Of a DNA stretch of 64,000 nucleotides, positions 52,101 through 60,609 are shown piece after piece. This DNA comes from Bacteroidales bacterium. Lineage in GTDB: Bacteria > Bacteroidota > Bacteroidia > Bacteroidales > F082. The notes below the pieces were generated by a model. That model saw only the letters and a program-made list of their open reading frames with translations, was not told the DNA's origin and did no database searches. The DNA lies in NCBI GenBank assembly GCA_024709145.1, contig JANJXG010000043.1:1-64000 (forward strand), given 5' to 3'. Each line of letters begins with the position of its first letter. The stretch's first letter is position 1. A program made the translations under genes and the position numbers.

Positions 52101-52287
52101 ACCGAAAAACATGATTCAAAAAATTGGCATCAATAACCTGAGAATCTATGTGGGAGCCAACAATTTGCTTACTTTCACCAAATACGACGGATTTGACCCT
52201 GAAATCGGTGGCAGCAGCTATGGCATAGACCGCGGTTATTATCCTCAAGCCAGAACCTTTATGGCAGGCGTTAATGTTGGTATTTAA
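49183..52287 (+). CDS. SusC/RagA-type TonB-dependent outer-membrane transporter (first pair)
   Basis: A 1034-residue protein with a signal peptide (LLMLLLPAGILFSQ). A carboxypeptidase-regulatory-like domain (about 22-105; VKGKVTDKTTGETLPGASIM) leads to the SusC hallmark EEFVVVGYGVQQKS, then the plug domain (RVRGTTNFNYSDPLYVVDGT, SIELLKDAASAAIYGTRAAN) and a 22-strand barrel. No STN signalling domain is present, so it is not a classic ECF-signalling receptor. It imports oligosaccharides with the SusD lipoprotein encoded 19 bases downstream. Confidence 0.95.
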   Translation: MKRTTFMLLMLLLPAGILFSQTAVKGKVTDKTTGETLPGASIMVVGTTIGTVSDFDGNYTLQLEPGEKTLQVKFVGFQSATRTVVLANNQTLPIDWALEPNVNELEEFVVVGYGVQQKSVVTGAISGVKSKDLENKPISRLEHALQGRTSGVTIAASSGAPGAGATVRVRGTTNFNYSDPLYVVDGTPVDVGGIDYLNPSDIESIELLKDAASAAIYGTRAANGVIIVTTKKGSAGSMRVNYHTYFGTQSPAKKLDLLNATEYATIRNEMLVNSGGQPLYPNPEQFGEGTDWQDVIFNKNAMVQNHEFSVNGGNDRSTYYLSLGYFNQEGIVATDISNYKRLNLRLNTTHKVNEWLRLGNNFGYSHIKSKGSLNTNSEFGGPLSSAINLDPITPLYFTDPLIDALPLYNNDTAPAVRDDNGVLYGISSQVAQEMSNPLAYIKTRLGNYGWSDNFVGNLFAEIEPIKGLKFKSDLGTKLAFWGDENFTPLFYLNAATSNSKTSYSRSNSQSLMWNWENTVSYSKKVGVHDFSALIGATAYVQNSRGISATYKELPASTFEEASMNYNIPDANKIGGGWESPDHKIASIFGRVNYNYDQKYLFTGILRRDGSSRFGTNKKFGYFPSVSVGWVVSREAFFPEVDWFNFLKIRGSYGVTGNDNIGDFRYLPTIGGGRNYTFNYDGLQIGYSPNAPANPDLEWEQTSQSNIGFEATFFNDFRVTFDLYDKSTTGMLQPIQLPAYTGADDPTGNVASMTNKGVELELSYRFRVSDIEFDIKANGSYLQNEVTFISNGVEYLNGASFHNSGYEISRLMVGEPIGVFYGFDVLGVFQSNGDIQNYVDAEGNMIQPNAKPGDFKYADLNGDGAITSDDRKPIGDPTPNLSYGLTVSAAWKGFDLMIFAQGVAGNDIYNGLRRLDIAGANWTTAVLDRWTGVGTSNTFPRVVQGSPNFTNPSTFHLSNGSYLRLKTMQLGYNLPKNMIQKIGINNLRIYVGANNLLTFTKYDGFDPEIGGSSYGIDRGYYPQARTFMAGVNVGI

Positions 52288-52306
52288 TTTTAAAAACGAA
52301 ATCAAT

Positions 52307-53791
52307 ATGAAAACGATAAAATTCACTTTTTTGATCATTGTTGCGGTCATTGCTTTGAGTGCTTGCAACAAGGAGTGGTTGGAAACTAAGCCAAAAGGAA
52401 CAACTCTTGAAGGCAACTATTACAAAAACGCCGATGAATTGTTTGCCGGGCTTGTGGCAGCTTATGACCCGCTTGGATGGGAAGTTGTGAGCGACTACTC
52501 AAGCAAAGTGGGCTATCTCAACACAGCCTCTGACGAATGTTGGGCCGGTGGCGGAGGTTACGCTGACCGCGCCACCTGGGAAGCATGGAATAGTTATACC
52601 CTGGATCCCGCTGTGGGTCCGCAAACCGACTTTTGGAACAGAAGCTTTGCGGGTATATACAGAGTTAATGTATTAATCAGTAAAATCGACGGCCCCAAAA
52701 TGGATGAGGCACTGCGTTCGCGTTTCCTTGCTGAGGCTCAATTTTTGCGTGCCTATTATTACTTCGATCTGGTACGACTTTTTAAAAATGTCCCTTTAAT
52801 CACTGAGCCTATCTCTCCAACCGATGTATTCAATATTGAACAAGCCGCACCTGAGGCTGTCTGGGCTCAGATTGAAGCCGATCTCAATGCAGCCATCCCC
52901 AATCTGCCGGTAACAGTTCCTGCTGATGAAAATGGACGCGTTACAAAAGGTGCTGCACAGGCTACGTTGGGAAAAGTGATCCTCACTCAGAACAACGAAG
53001 GCCGCATGCTCGAAGCAGCCAACTTGTTTGAGGCTGTTCATCAATCCGGAGTGTATGCCCTGCTCGACAATTACGGACAGATTTTCCGCCCTGACAATAA
53101 ATTCAACGCCGAATCAATCTTCGAAATCACACATACCTCAGCGGCTGTAGGTTATTGGGGTCCATGGCCACCGGCTGGTGAAGGACATATTTTCACTCAA
53201 TTCTGTGGCCCCCGTGCCTATACTGGCCCAACCTATCAGGCAGGATGGGGCTTTAATCCCATTATTCCTGAAACTGTAAATTTACTTAAAGGCGATCCGC
53301 GCTATGCCTCAACTGTTGCCAACATAGACAGTCTCGAACAGGCAGGTGTTGCAACCTACGAAAAAGGTTACCAAAACACCGGCTATTTCATACAGAAATA
53401 CGCTCCTTTGAAAGAGTTCTTTGGCCTTGGTGTTGGTGAACCGGTGCTTGAATGGCCAACGAACTACATCGAAATCCGTCTTGCAGATGTTTATCTGCTG
53501 GCAGCAGAAGCTTTTCTGCGCGGAGGTGATGCCGGAAAATCGCAATTCTATTTTGACCTTGTCAGAGCAAGGGTTGGCCTGAACCCACTGCCTGCCACTC
53601 TCGATAACATCTATATGGAGCGCAGGCTTGAACTTGCCACCGAAGGTCATCGCTGGTTCGATCTTATTCGTACCGGAAAAGCAGCTTCAGCATTGGCATT
53701 CAAAGGTTTTGTAGCCGGAAAACATGAAATCCTGCCCATACCCTTAGCCGAGTTGAATGGAACAAAACTAAAACAGAACCCTAACTATTAA
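52307..53791 (+). CDS. SusD/RagB-type surface glycan-binding lipoprotein (first pair)
   Basis: A 494-residue lipoprotein (lipobox in VIALSACNKEWLET). SusD-family motifs include RSRFLAEAQFLRAYYYFDLV and RLFKNVPLITEP, TKGAAQATLGKVILTQNN, IRLADVYLLAAEAFLRGG and ERRLELATEGHRWFDLIRTG. It forms a lid on SusC and binds the target glycan. The start at 52307 gives a correct signal peptide; a longer in-frame start at 52274 does not. Confidence 0.95.
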   Translation: MKTIKFTFLIIVAVIALSACNKEWLETKPKGTTLEGNYYKNADELFAGLVAAYDPLGWEVVSDYSSKVGYLNTASDECWAGGGGYADRATWEAWNSYTLDPAVGPQTDFWNRSFAGIYRVNVLISKIDGPKMDEALRSRFLAEAQFLRAYYYFDLVRLFKNVPLITEPISPTDVFNIEQAAPEAVWAQIEADLNAAIPNLPVTVPADENGRVTKGAAQATLGKVILTQNNEGRMLEAANLFEAVHQSGVYALLDNYGQIFRPDNKFNAESIFEITHTSAAVGYWGPWPPAGEGHIFTQFCGPRAYTGPTYQAGWGFNPIIPETVNLLKGDPRYASTVANIDSLEQAGVATYEKGYQNTGYFIQKYAPLKEFFGLGVGEPVLEWPTNYIEIRLADVYLLAAEAFLRGGDAGKSQFYFDLVRARVGLNPLPATLDNIYMERRLELATEGHRWFDLIRTGKAASALAFKGFVAGKHEILPIPLAELNGTKLKQNPNY

Positions 53792-53831
53792 CATTTTTCA
53801 TAGCACAGTTTTTTTGCGGTTAGTGAGTAGA

Positions 53832-53867
53832 GAGGGCCGTTGTTGCTGGCGGCCCCTCCTTTTTTTT
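53832..53867 (+). terminator. Hairpin between susD and the glycoside hydrolase genes
   Basis: Stem GGGCCG (53834-53839) / CGGCCC (53850-53855) with a 10-base loop, then CTCC and eight T. It lies 40 bases after the susD stop and 13 bases before the GH16 ATG. It may act as a partial terminator, giving more SusCD than enzyme mRNA. Confidence 0.65.
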
Positions 53868-53879
53868 AAATCGGTTATC

Positions 53880-54728
53880 ATGAAAAAAATCCTCTCCCTT
53901 TTCATTCTGCTTCTGAGCGTCAACTTATGGATCTATTCAACAGATGATGGTGTTAAAAAACCCGGCATCCTGCCCGATCCACCGCAGGATCAGGGATGGA
54001 CTTTCGAAAACACACCCTTTTGGTCTGATGAGTTTGACTATCAGGGCTTGCCCGATCCTGCCCGCTGGGGCTATGACATCGGAGGCCATGGCTGGGGCAA
54101 CAACGAACTGCAGTATTACACTGACAGAATTGAGAACGCTGCTGTTGGTAATGGCGTCCTGACAATAACCGCAATCAAAGAACCTTTTGAAGGAAAAAAT
54201 TATACTTCCACACGTCTTGTCAGCAAATTCAAAGGAGACTTATTGTATGGCAGGGTTGAAGTCAGCGCAAAAATCCCCGCCGGACGTGGAACCTGGCCTG
54301 CAATCTGGATGCTCCCCACCGATTGGGAATATGGCGGGTGGCCGGCTTCGGGTGAAATCGATATCATGGAACACGTGGGATATGACCTGAATAAAATTCA
54401 CATCAGCACCCACAGTGAGGCTTATTACTGGCGAATCGGAACACAGCGAACAGCTACAAAAGTAATCGAAAATGCCACCACTGAATTCCACCTATACCGT
54501 ATCGACTGGACTCCCTACGCCATCAGGGGTTACATTGATGATGTCCATATCTTTACAAGTGTCAATGAAGGAACAGGTTACAAAGCCTGGCCATTTGACA
54601 AACGGTTTCATCTCATCCTCAATGTAGCTGTCGGGGGTGACTGGGGCGGTCAACAAGGAATTGATGAGAGCATCTTCCCAGCCGCCATGGAAATTGATTA
54701 TGTCCGCTTTTTTAAAATGATACCCTGA
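53880..54728 (+). CDS. GH16 family endo-beta-glucanase (laminarinase-type)
   Basis: A 282-residue protein with signal peptide (MKKILSLFILLLSVNLWIYS) and no lipobox, so periplasmic or secreted. The single GH16 domain (about 40-280) has PFWSDEFDYQG, WGYDIGGHGWGNNELQYYT, ARGTWPAIWML-type sequence (GRGTWPAIWMLPTDW), and the catalytic GEIDIMEHVG with the two Glu. The lack of loops typical of agarases and carrageenases suggests a beta-1,3(4)-glucanase that cuts laminarin. It is 13 bases after the hairpin and 8 bases before the next GH16 gene. Confidence 0.9.
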   Translation: MKKILSLFILLLSVNLWIYSTDDGVKKPGILPDPPQDQGWTFENTPFWSDEFDYQGLPDPARWGYDIGGHGWGNNELQYYTDRIENAAVGNGVLTITAIKEPFEGKNYTSTRLVSKFKGDLLYGRVEVSAKIPAGRGTWPAIWMLPTDWEYGGWPASGEIDIMEHVGYDLNKIHISTHSEAYYWRIGTQRTATKVIENATTEFHLYRIDWTPYAIRGYIDDVHIFTSVNEGTGYKAWPFDKRFHLILNVAVGGDWGGQQGIDESIFPAAMEIDYVRFFKMIP

Positions 54729-54736
54729 AAACTCCC

Positions 54737-56275
54737 ATGAACAAACGTACAAAGCTTATCTCACTGATGCTCATTTTCCTGATGATTGGAACACTGGGCA
54801 GCATGCCTGCATGTAAGAAAACGGAAAAAGACCCGCCAAAACTAACCTTTGATGCCAACCTGAGCCTCGAAGAGGGCACAGCAATTCAACAGTTTGCCGT
54901 ATTGAAAGTTACTTTAAGCAGCGATTTTGATCAGACGGTTACCATGTTGTACCAAACCACCGATGGTACAGCCAAGGCTGGTGAAGATTATGTGGCTGTG
55001 GCTGAAGGACAATTGGTTTTTCAGAGCGGTGAAACCACCAAAGAAATCAGCATCCCGATCATTCAGGATGCCCTCCATGAAGCTGATGAAGACTTCAGCC
55101 TGATCGTGACCAAAGTTACCAATGCCTCACTGGGTCAGAGCCAATGTAAAATTACCCTGGTCAATGACGACGCTTTTGTTCCTGAAATCATTCTTCCCGA
55201 ACGTGTCAGGGTGAGTGAAGGGCAAGCTACCACCACAGTGAAAGCCTCACTACGTATATCGGGAGTTACAACGAACACAGTAAGCCTGAAGTGGAGCACA
55301 GTTGATGGTACAGCCATTGCCGGCGAAGACTATGTGGCGGTTGCCGATCAGGTTTTGACCTTTGAACCAGGTGAAATCCAAAAACAATTTACTGTAGAAA
55401 TCATGCAGGATGATGTAATGGAACTCGACGACGCTTTCTATATTCACATCTCCGATGTTCAAAATGCCACCTTTGTCCCTTCGGAAATTCCCATCATCAT
55501 CAATAACGACGACGGCTACACCCTGGGGCAGCTTGACGATGGCCCGGTATCACCCGAATCATATCCCCGTTTCGATCTTATCTGGAGTGATGAGTTTGAC
55601 GGCACTGCAATAAACACACAAAACTGGGGCTATAATACCGGCGCAGGCGGCTGGGGCAACAGCGAATTGCAGACCTACACCTCTTCTGCTGTCAATTCTT
55701 TTGTGCAGGATGGAAAACTCAACATCGTGGCAACCAAATTGTACAACGCCTATTATTCCGCAAGGCTTTTGAGTCAAAATAAAAAAACCTTCACTTATGG
55801 CCGAATCGACATCAGGGCTAAGATGCCCATCGGAAAAGGTATCTGGCCTGCCTTATGGATGCTCGGAAACAATATTTCCCAGGTTAGCTGGCCCCGTTGT
55901 GGTGAAATTGACATCATGGAATTTCTTGGACACGTGCCAAAAGAAGTACACGGTACAGTCCACTACTATAATGGCGGGCACCGTTACACCGGCGGACATT
56001 ACAATTTGACCGGAGCGGAAGGTTTTAATGATAAATTCCATGTTTTTACCATAATGTGGGATGAATTTGGCATCAAATGGTATGTTGATTATCAAAAGTA
56101 TTATGAGATAGAAGACACCGATATTCAGTTTGAAGCCTTTAAATTGCCGCAGTTTTTCATCATGAATGTTGCTGTAGGTGGTGTTTGGCCGGGCTATCCG
56201 GATGAAACAACAACCTTCCCACAAACCATGCAGGTTGATTATGTACGCGTTTTTCAATATCCCGCATCCAAATAA
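54737..56275 (+). CDS. GH16 endo-beta-glucanase lipoprotein with two Calx-beta domains
   Basis: A 512-residue protein with lipobox in GSMPACKKTEK, so probably surface-tethered. Two Calx-beta-like domains follow (about 37-145 and 150-255; repeated DGTAxAGEDYVAVA and VNDDA/INNDDG ends), then a GH16 catalytic domain (about 275-510) with LIWSDEFDG, WGYNTGAGGWGNSELQTYT, GKGIWPALWMLG and GEIDIMEFLGH. The Calx-beta domains likely bind calcium and act as spacers. It would make the first cuts in laminarin at the cell surface, with the periplasmic GH16 and GH3 finishing the job. Confidence 0.9.
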   Translation: MNKRTKLISLMLIFLMIGTLGSMPACKKTEKDPPKLTFDANLSLEEGTAIQQFAVLKVTLSSDFDQTVTMLYQTTDGTAKAGEDYVAVAEGQLVFQSGETTKEISIPIIQDALHEADEDFSLIVTKVTNASLGQSQCKITLVNDDAFVPEIILPERVRVSEGQATTTVKASLRISGVTTNTVSLKWSTVDGTAIAGEDYVAVADQVLTFEPGEIQKQFTVEIMQDDVMELDDAFYIHISDVQNATFVPSEIPIIINNDDGYTLGQLDDGPVSPESYPRFDLIWSDEFDGTAINTQNWGYNTGAGGWGNSELQTYTSSAVNSFVQDGKLNIVATKLYNAYYSARLLSQNKKTFTYGRIDIRAKMPIGKGIWPALWMLGNNISQVSWPRCGEIDIMEFLGHVPKEVHGTVHYYNGGHRYTGGHYNLTGAEGFNDKFHVFTIMWDEFGIKWYVDYQKYYEIEDTDIQFEAFKLPQFFIMNVAVGGVWPGYPDETTTFPQTMQVDYVRVFQYPASK

Positions 56276-56296
56276 TCGACCCATGTCAGGATTGAA

Positions 56297-58639
56297 ATGA
56301 AACCAATCATGTTCAAACATCTAATTATCCTTTTGCTTATGATATCTTTTTTGGTTTCGTGCAAACCAAAAAAATCATCAGTATCTGTTTCCGCTGAATC
56401 AGATATAGATCAACGGGTTGCAGCTTTGGTTGAGGCCATGACCCTCGAAGAAAAAGTGGGTCAGATGACACAGGTGACCATCGATGTACTGACCAAAGGT
56501 GACAATCCGTTTTCGAGTTGGGAGCCTGTTGAGCTTGATCCGGAAACGATGAAGAAAGCCTTTGAGCACTATCAGATCGGGTCGGTACTCAACACAGCCA
56601 ACAATAAGGCCAGACCAACAAGCGAGTGGAATGAGATGATAGGTTCAATACAAGATTATGCGCTCGCGAACAGCCGGTTGAAAATTCCTGTTTTATATGG
56701 TCTGGATATGATTCACGGAGCAAGCTATGTGGCTGGTGCAACTCTTTTCCCGCAGCAAATCGGAATGGCAGCAACCTGGAATCCAGGTTTGTTGATAAAG
56801 GCAGGAGAAATCACAGCCTATGAAACACGAGCTGCCGGTGTAGCCTGGACCTTTTCGCCCGTGCTTGACCTGGGTGTCGACCCCCGCTGGCCCCGTCAAT
56901 GGGAAACTTTTGGAGAAGACCCTTACCTTGCCTCCACCATGGGACAGCACCTGATCAAAGGTCTTCACGGTGAAAAAAACGATCCCTCCGACCCTCATCA
57001 CATCGCCGCCTGCCTGAAGCATTATCTTGGTTATTCGCAAACTTTGAGTGGAAAAGACCGTTCGCCTGCCTGGCTTCCGGAAACACAGCTTCGTGAATAC
57101 CACCTGCCCGCTTTCAAAGCCGGGCTTGATGCCGGTGCATTAACCGTAATGATCAATTCAGGTGAAATCAACGGCTTGCCTGTTCATGCGAATAAGGCAC
57201 TCATCACTGATCTCCTCAAAACCGAACTTGGCTTCAAGGGTTTTGCATTGTCCGACTGGTCCGACATCGAATACCTGCATACCAGACATAAAATTGCTGC
57301 CTCCCACAAGGAAGCAGTCAAAATAGCCATCAATGCCGGCATTGATATGTCAATGGTTCCGTATAATTTCGATTTTGCTGACTATTTAATCCAATTGGTC
57401 AAAGAGGGGGAAGTTTCGATTGAGCGGATCAACGACGCAGTGAGCAGAATTCTGCGTGTAAAAATGCAATTAGGCCTGTTTGAAAAACCTAAAACTTTCA
57501 GGAAAGATTATCCTGAATTTGCTTCGGCAGCTTTCGCTGATGCCGCCCGCAAAACTGCTGAGGAATCAATCACACTGTTGAAAAACAGCAACCAAACACT
57601 GCCTTTGGCAAAAAGCCTCAGGATTTTGGTTGGAGGACCTGCTGCCAACAGCATGCGGCCGCTCAACGGTGGGTGGAGCTACAGCTGGCAGGGTAACCTG
57701 GTGGATGAGTTTGCCGGTGATTTCGACACCTTTTATGAGGCTATCAAAGCCAAAGCAGCTAATCCTGAAAACGTAAGTCTCTATGAAGGAGTAAGATATG
57801 ATCAAAAAGCCGACTTCAAGGCTGAACTTCTTGACGACCTGAATCTTTTTGCAACCAAAGCTCAGGCAGCCGATGTCATCGTTTTGTGCCTGGGGGAAAA
57901 CAGCTACACTGAAAAACCCGGCGATCTTGAAGATCTTTACCTCAGCGAAAACCAGCAGCTTCTGGTCGAAACTGCCTATAAATCCGGTAAAGCTGTCATC
58001 ATGGTGCTTGCAGGCGGCAGACCCCGCATCATCAGTAAGGTGGAACCTATGGCCAAAGCCATTATACAGACCTACCTGCCAGGCAATTATGGCGGTCTTG
58101 CCCTTGCCTCGATCCTCTTTGGCGATGTTAACCCATCAGGTAAGCTGCCATACACTTATCCAAGATACCCCAACAGTCTCGAACCCTATTACCTCAAGCA
58201 TGCCGAACAGCTTGAAATTGCCGGCTCACCCACCGGAGCTCAATACAACCCTCAGTTCCATTTTGGGTTTGGTCTAAGTTATTCTACTTTTGAATACCTC
58301 TCATTAAAAACTGATAAAACAAATTACAAAGCATCAGAAACAATCAAAATCACCGTAGAAATTCGCAATAACTCCAGTTTCGACGGCAAAGAAACTGTCC
58401 AGATTTACAGTGCGGATCATTATGCCTCGTTGACCCCCAGTGTGAAAAGGCTCAGAGCATTTCACAAAATCCTACTGAAAGCTGAAGAAAAACAGCAAGT
58501 TACGTTTGAGATTCCCGTCAGGGATCTGGCCTTCACTGGTCTTAATAACAAGAAAATAGTTGAAAAAGGCGATTTTTCCTTGATTGCAGGTAAATTTAAT
58601 ACAATAATTCATGTAGAAAACGATTTGGAATTTCAATAA
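56297..58639 (+). CDS. GH3 family beta-glucosidase lipoprotein
   Basis: A 780-residue protein with lipobox in ISFLVSCKPKK. The GH3 N-domain has VPVL-type and MIHGASYVAGATLFPQQIGM signatures (LYGLDMIHGASYVAGATLF), TFGEDPYLAS, KHYLGYSQ, and the nucleophile Asp in FALSDWSD. The C-domain (TAEESITLLKNSN; KPGDLEDLYLS) supplies the acid/base region, and a fibronectin III-like domain ends it (KETVQIYSADHYASLTPSVK). It releases glucose from short beta-glucan oligomers. The start may be at 56309 (MFKHLIILLL) instead. Confidence 0.93.
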   Translation: MKPIMFKHLIILLLMISFLVSCKPKKSSVSVSAESDIDQRVAALVEAMTLEEKVGQMTQVTIDVLTKGDNPFSSWEPVELDPETMKKAFEHYQIGSVLNTANNKARPTSEWNEMIGSIQDYALANSRLKIPVLYGLDMIHGASYVAGATLFPQQIGMAATWNPGLLIKAGEITAYETRAAGVAWTFSPVLDLGVDPRWPRQWETFGEDPYLASTMGQHLIKGLHGEKNDPSDPHHIAACLKHYLGYSQTLSGKDRSPAWLPETQLREYHLPAFKAGLDAGALTVMINSGEINGLPVHANKALITDLLKTELGFKGFALSDWSDIEYLHTRHKIAASHKEAVKIAINAGIDMSMVPYNFDFADYLIQLVKEGEVSIERINDAVSRILRVKMQLGLFEKPKTFRKDYPEFASAAFADAARKTAEESITLLKNSNQTLPLAKSLRILVGGPAANSMRPLNGGWSYSWQGNLVDEFAGDFDTFYEAIKAKAANPENVSLYEGVRYDQKADFKAELLDDLNLFATKAQAADVIVLCLGENSYTEKPGDLEDLYLSENQQLLVETAYKSGKAVIMVLAGGRPRIISKVEPMAKAIIQTYLPGNYGGLALASILFGDVNPSGKLPYTYPRYPNSLEPYYLKHAEQLEIAGSPTGAQYNPQFHFGFGLSYSTFEYLSLKTDKTNYKASETIKITVEIRNNSSFDGKETVQIYSADHYASLTPSVKRLRAFHKILLKAEEKQQVTFEIPVRDLAFTGLNNKKIVEKGDFSLIAGKFNTIIHVENDLEFQ

Positions 58640-58653
58640 TGTTATTACCTTTG
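58624..58653 (+). promoter_or_regulatory. Promoter of the PKD-domain lipoprotein gene
   Basis: TTTG at 58624-58627, an 18-base spacer, then TACCTTTG at 58646-58653. The TTTG is inside the end of the GH3 gene. The leader of about 80 bases is very AT-rich and contains TTAAC five times. Confidence 0.65.
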
Positions 58654-58737
58654 ATACATAGTTTCTTAACAATACATTAACGTTAAAACAAATATTAACT
58701 TAACATTCACTTAATTATTAACCACAAAAATTCAATC

Positions 58738-60525
58738 ATGAAAAAAACACTTAGAATCAGCCTGGCACTGCTGTTAACTGTGCTGCTCGTTCCTTTTACT
58801 TCATGTAAAAAGGATGATCCGGAACCGGATGTAATTGCCAGCTTCACTTTTGCTGTTGACGCTACCGATTACAAAAAAGTGACCTTCACCAATGAATCAC
58901 AAAACTTCTCTGCATTGTCCTGGAACTTTGGTGACAACTCAGCCGTGTCAACCGAAACAAATCCGGTACATACCTATGCTGCAATCGGCGAGTACACTGT
59001 AACTTTGACTGCAACTTCAGAAAAAGGTACTTACACCGACGTTTTCACCGCAAAAGTTACAATTGCTGACCCAAATCAGATGCTGACCATGCTTGTTGGC
59101 GAAACCAGCAAAACCTGGAAACTGCTCCGCAATGTTTCTACAGGTCGTTATCCACTTGAAGTTGGTCCGATCGACCGCTCAACCATTTGGTGGGCTGTTG
59201 GTTTGAACAACGACGAACTGGCACTGCGTCCATGTATGCTCAACGATGAATGGACATTCTCACGCGATGGAAAAATGTCGTTCGACGATAAAGGTGACTA
59301 TTGGGCTGAAGGAAGCATTTACCCTGACGATGCTGACGATATGTGCGCAGCATCTACAACTATGATCAATGCTGATGGTGCTGACGTTTCAGCATGGTCA
59401 AGCGGAGAGCATACTTTCGAACTGACTCCCGGCGATGCTCCCAAGCTTAAAGTTATCGGCACCGGTGCATACCTTGGTCTGTCAAAAGTCGGTACCGACC
59501 TTGAGTATATGGTACCACAACCAAATGTTACCTACAACCTCATTAAGCTTCATGATGGTCCGACTGATACCCTGATCGTTGAAGTTGAATACAAATTTGC
59601 AGCGTCTGACCCAGGCCCTGGCGGATACTGGAGATTTGTTCTTGTTCATTATGACAATCCTGCTGATGAGCCACCAATTCCAGGTAACCAGCCTGCTGCT
59701 AACTTCAGCTACACTGTTGACGGACGTACCGTAACCTTTACAAATACTTCTTCCTATTCAACAGCTTATTCATGGAATTTTGGCGATGGCGCTACTTCAA
59801 CTGAAGAAAATCCCGTTCATACTTATGCAACTGACGGCAACTTCACCGTTGTTCTGACAGCTACCAACGACCTTGGAACCAGCACAAAGAGTGTTGACAT
59901 CCTGTTGTCATCAGCTGTATTAACTGACGAAGTACTGCAAGGTGGCCCATGGAAAATCCGTGTTGCTCCCAACTCAATTTATGTTGGACCAGGCATGGGT
60001 GACCCGTCATGGTGGCAGACTCCGGTTGGATTCCTCGATGGCTCAGCTGTTGGAACAACCGATGACTGGTCATGTATGGTTGACGACGAGTTCACCTTTG
60101 TTGCCGGTGGTACATTCACCTACGACACCAAAGGTTCGACCCGCAACGACGGTTACTTTGGCGGAACCAACGGCTGCATCACCGATGCTGAAATCGCAGC
60201 AAGCGGCGAAAACGGAGCCAAGTTCGGCAGCGCCCTTGGTGCTGATGCACACACCTACACCTTCACCCCTGCCACTGCTGAATCACGCGCGATCATCGAG
60301 CTGACCAACAGTGCCACAAGGGCTGCCTTCATCGGCTTCATGAAAGGCTATTATGGTGGTGAAAATACCAATAACGCCAACCCACCAAACGGTGGAAACG
60401 CTGTAAACCGTTATGAAGTAATGGGTTACACCAACGACGGAACTGTTGAAACCCTCATCGTTACTGTTGACATTTCTGGCGATCATTCAGGAACTGCTTC
60501 CTGGACGATGGTCATGGTCAGATGA
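58738..60525 (+). CDS. Duplicated PKD-domain surface glycan-binding lipoprotein
   Basis: A 595-residue lipoprotein (lipobox in VPFTSCKKDDPEPD). It is built of two similar units. Each has a PKD domain (about 35-110: SWNFGDNSAVSTETNPVHTY; about 320-395: SWNFGDGATSTEENPVHTY) followed by a Trp-, Asp- and Gly-rich module (about 115-310 and 395-595) with WW near the start, a conserved MLNDEWTF/MVDDEFTF strand and a Cys-containing loop. In laminarin loci of marine Bacteroidota, PKD-bearing lipoproteins bind the glucan at the surface; that role is inferred here. It has its own promoter and terminator. Confidence 0.8.
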   Translation: MKKTLRISLALLLTVLLVPFTSCKKDDPEPDVIASFTFAVDATDYKKVTFTNESQNFSALSWNFGDNSAVSTETNPVHTYAAIGEYTVTLTATSEKGTYTDVFTAKVTIADPNQMLTMLVGETSKTWKLLRNVSTGRYPLEVGPIDRSTIWWAVGLNNDELALRPCMLNDEWTFSRDGKMSFDDKGDYWAEGSIYPDDADDMCAASTTMINADGADVSAWSSGEHTFELTPGDAPKLKVIGTGAYLGLSKVGTDLEYMVPQPNVTYNLIKLHDGPTDTLIVEVEYKFAASDPGPGGYWRFVLVHYDNPADEPPIPGNQPAANFSYTVDGRTVTFTNTSSYSTAYSWNFGDGATSTEENPVHTYATDGNFTVVLTATNDLGTSTKSVDILLSSAVLTDEVLQGGPWKIRVAPNSIYVGPGMGDPSWWQTPVGFLDGSAVGTTDDWSCMVDDEFTFVAGGTFTYDTKGSTRNDGYFGGTNGCITDAEIAASGENGAKFGSALGADAHTYTFTPATAESRAIIELTNSATRAAFIGFMKGYYGGENTNNANPPNGGNAVNRYEVMGYTNDGTVETLIVTVDISGDHSGTASWTMVMVR

Positions 60526-60541
60526 TAATCGATTTTTAAGG

Positions 60542-60577
60542 AAGCCAGGGACAGGCTTTAGCCTTCCCTGGCTTTTT
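60542..60577 (+). terminator. Intrinsic terminator after the PKD lipoprotein gene
   Basis: A perfect 10-bp stem AAGCCAGGGA (60542-60551) / TCCCTGGCTT (60565-60574) with a 13-base loop, then five T in total. The loop itself can fold into AGGCT/AGCCT. It separates the PKD gene from the second susC. Confidence 0.85.
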
Positions 60578-60609
60578 GCTGCTTAATAGTGAACTATATT
60601 AATTGAAAA

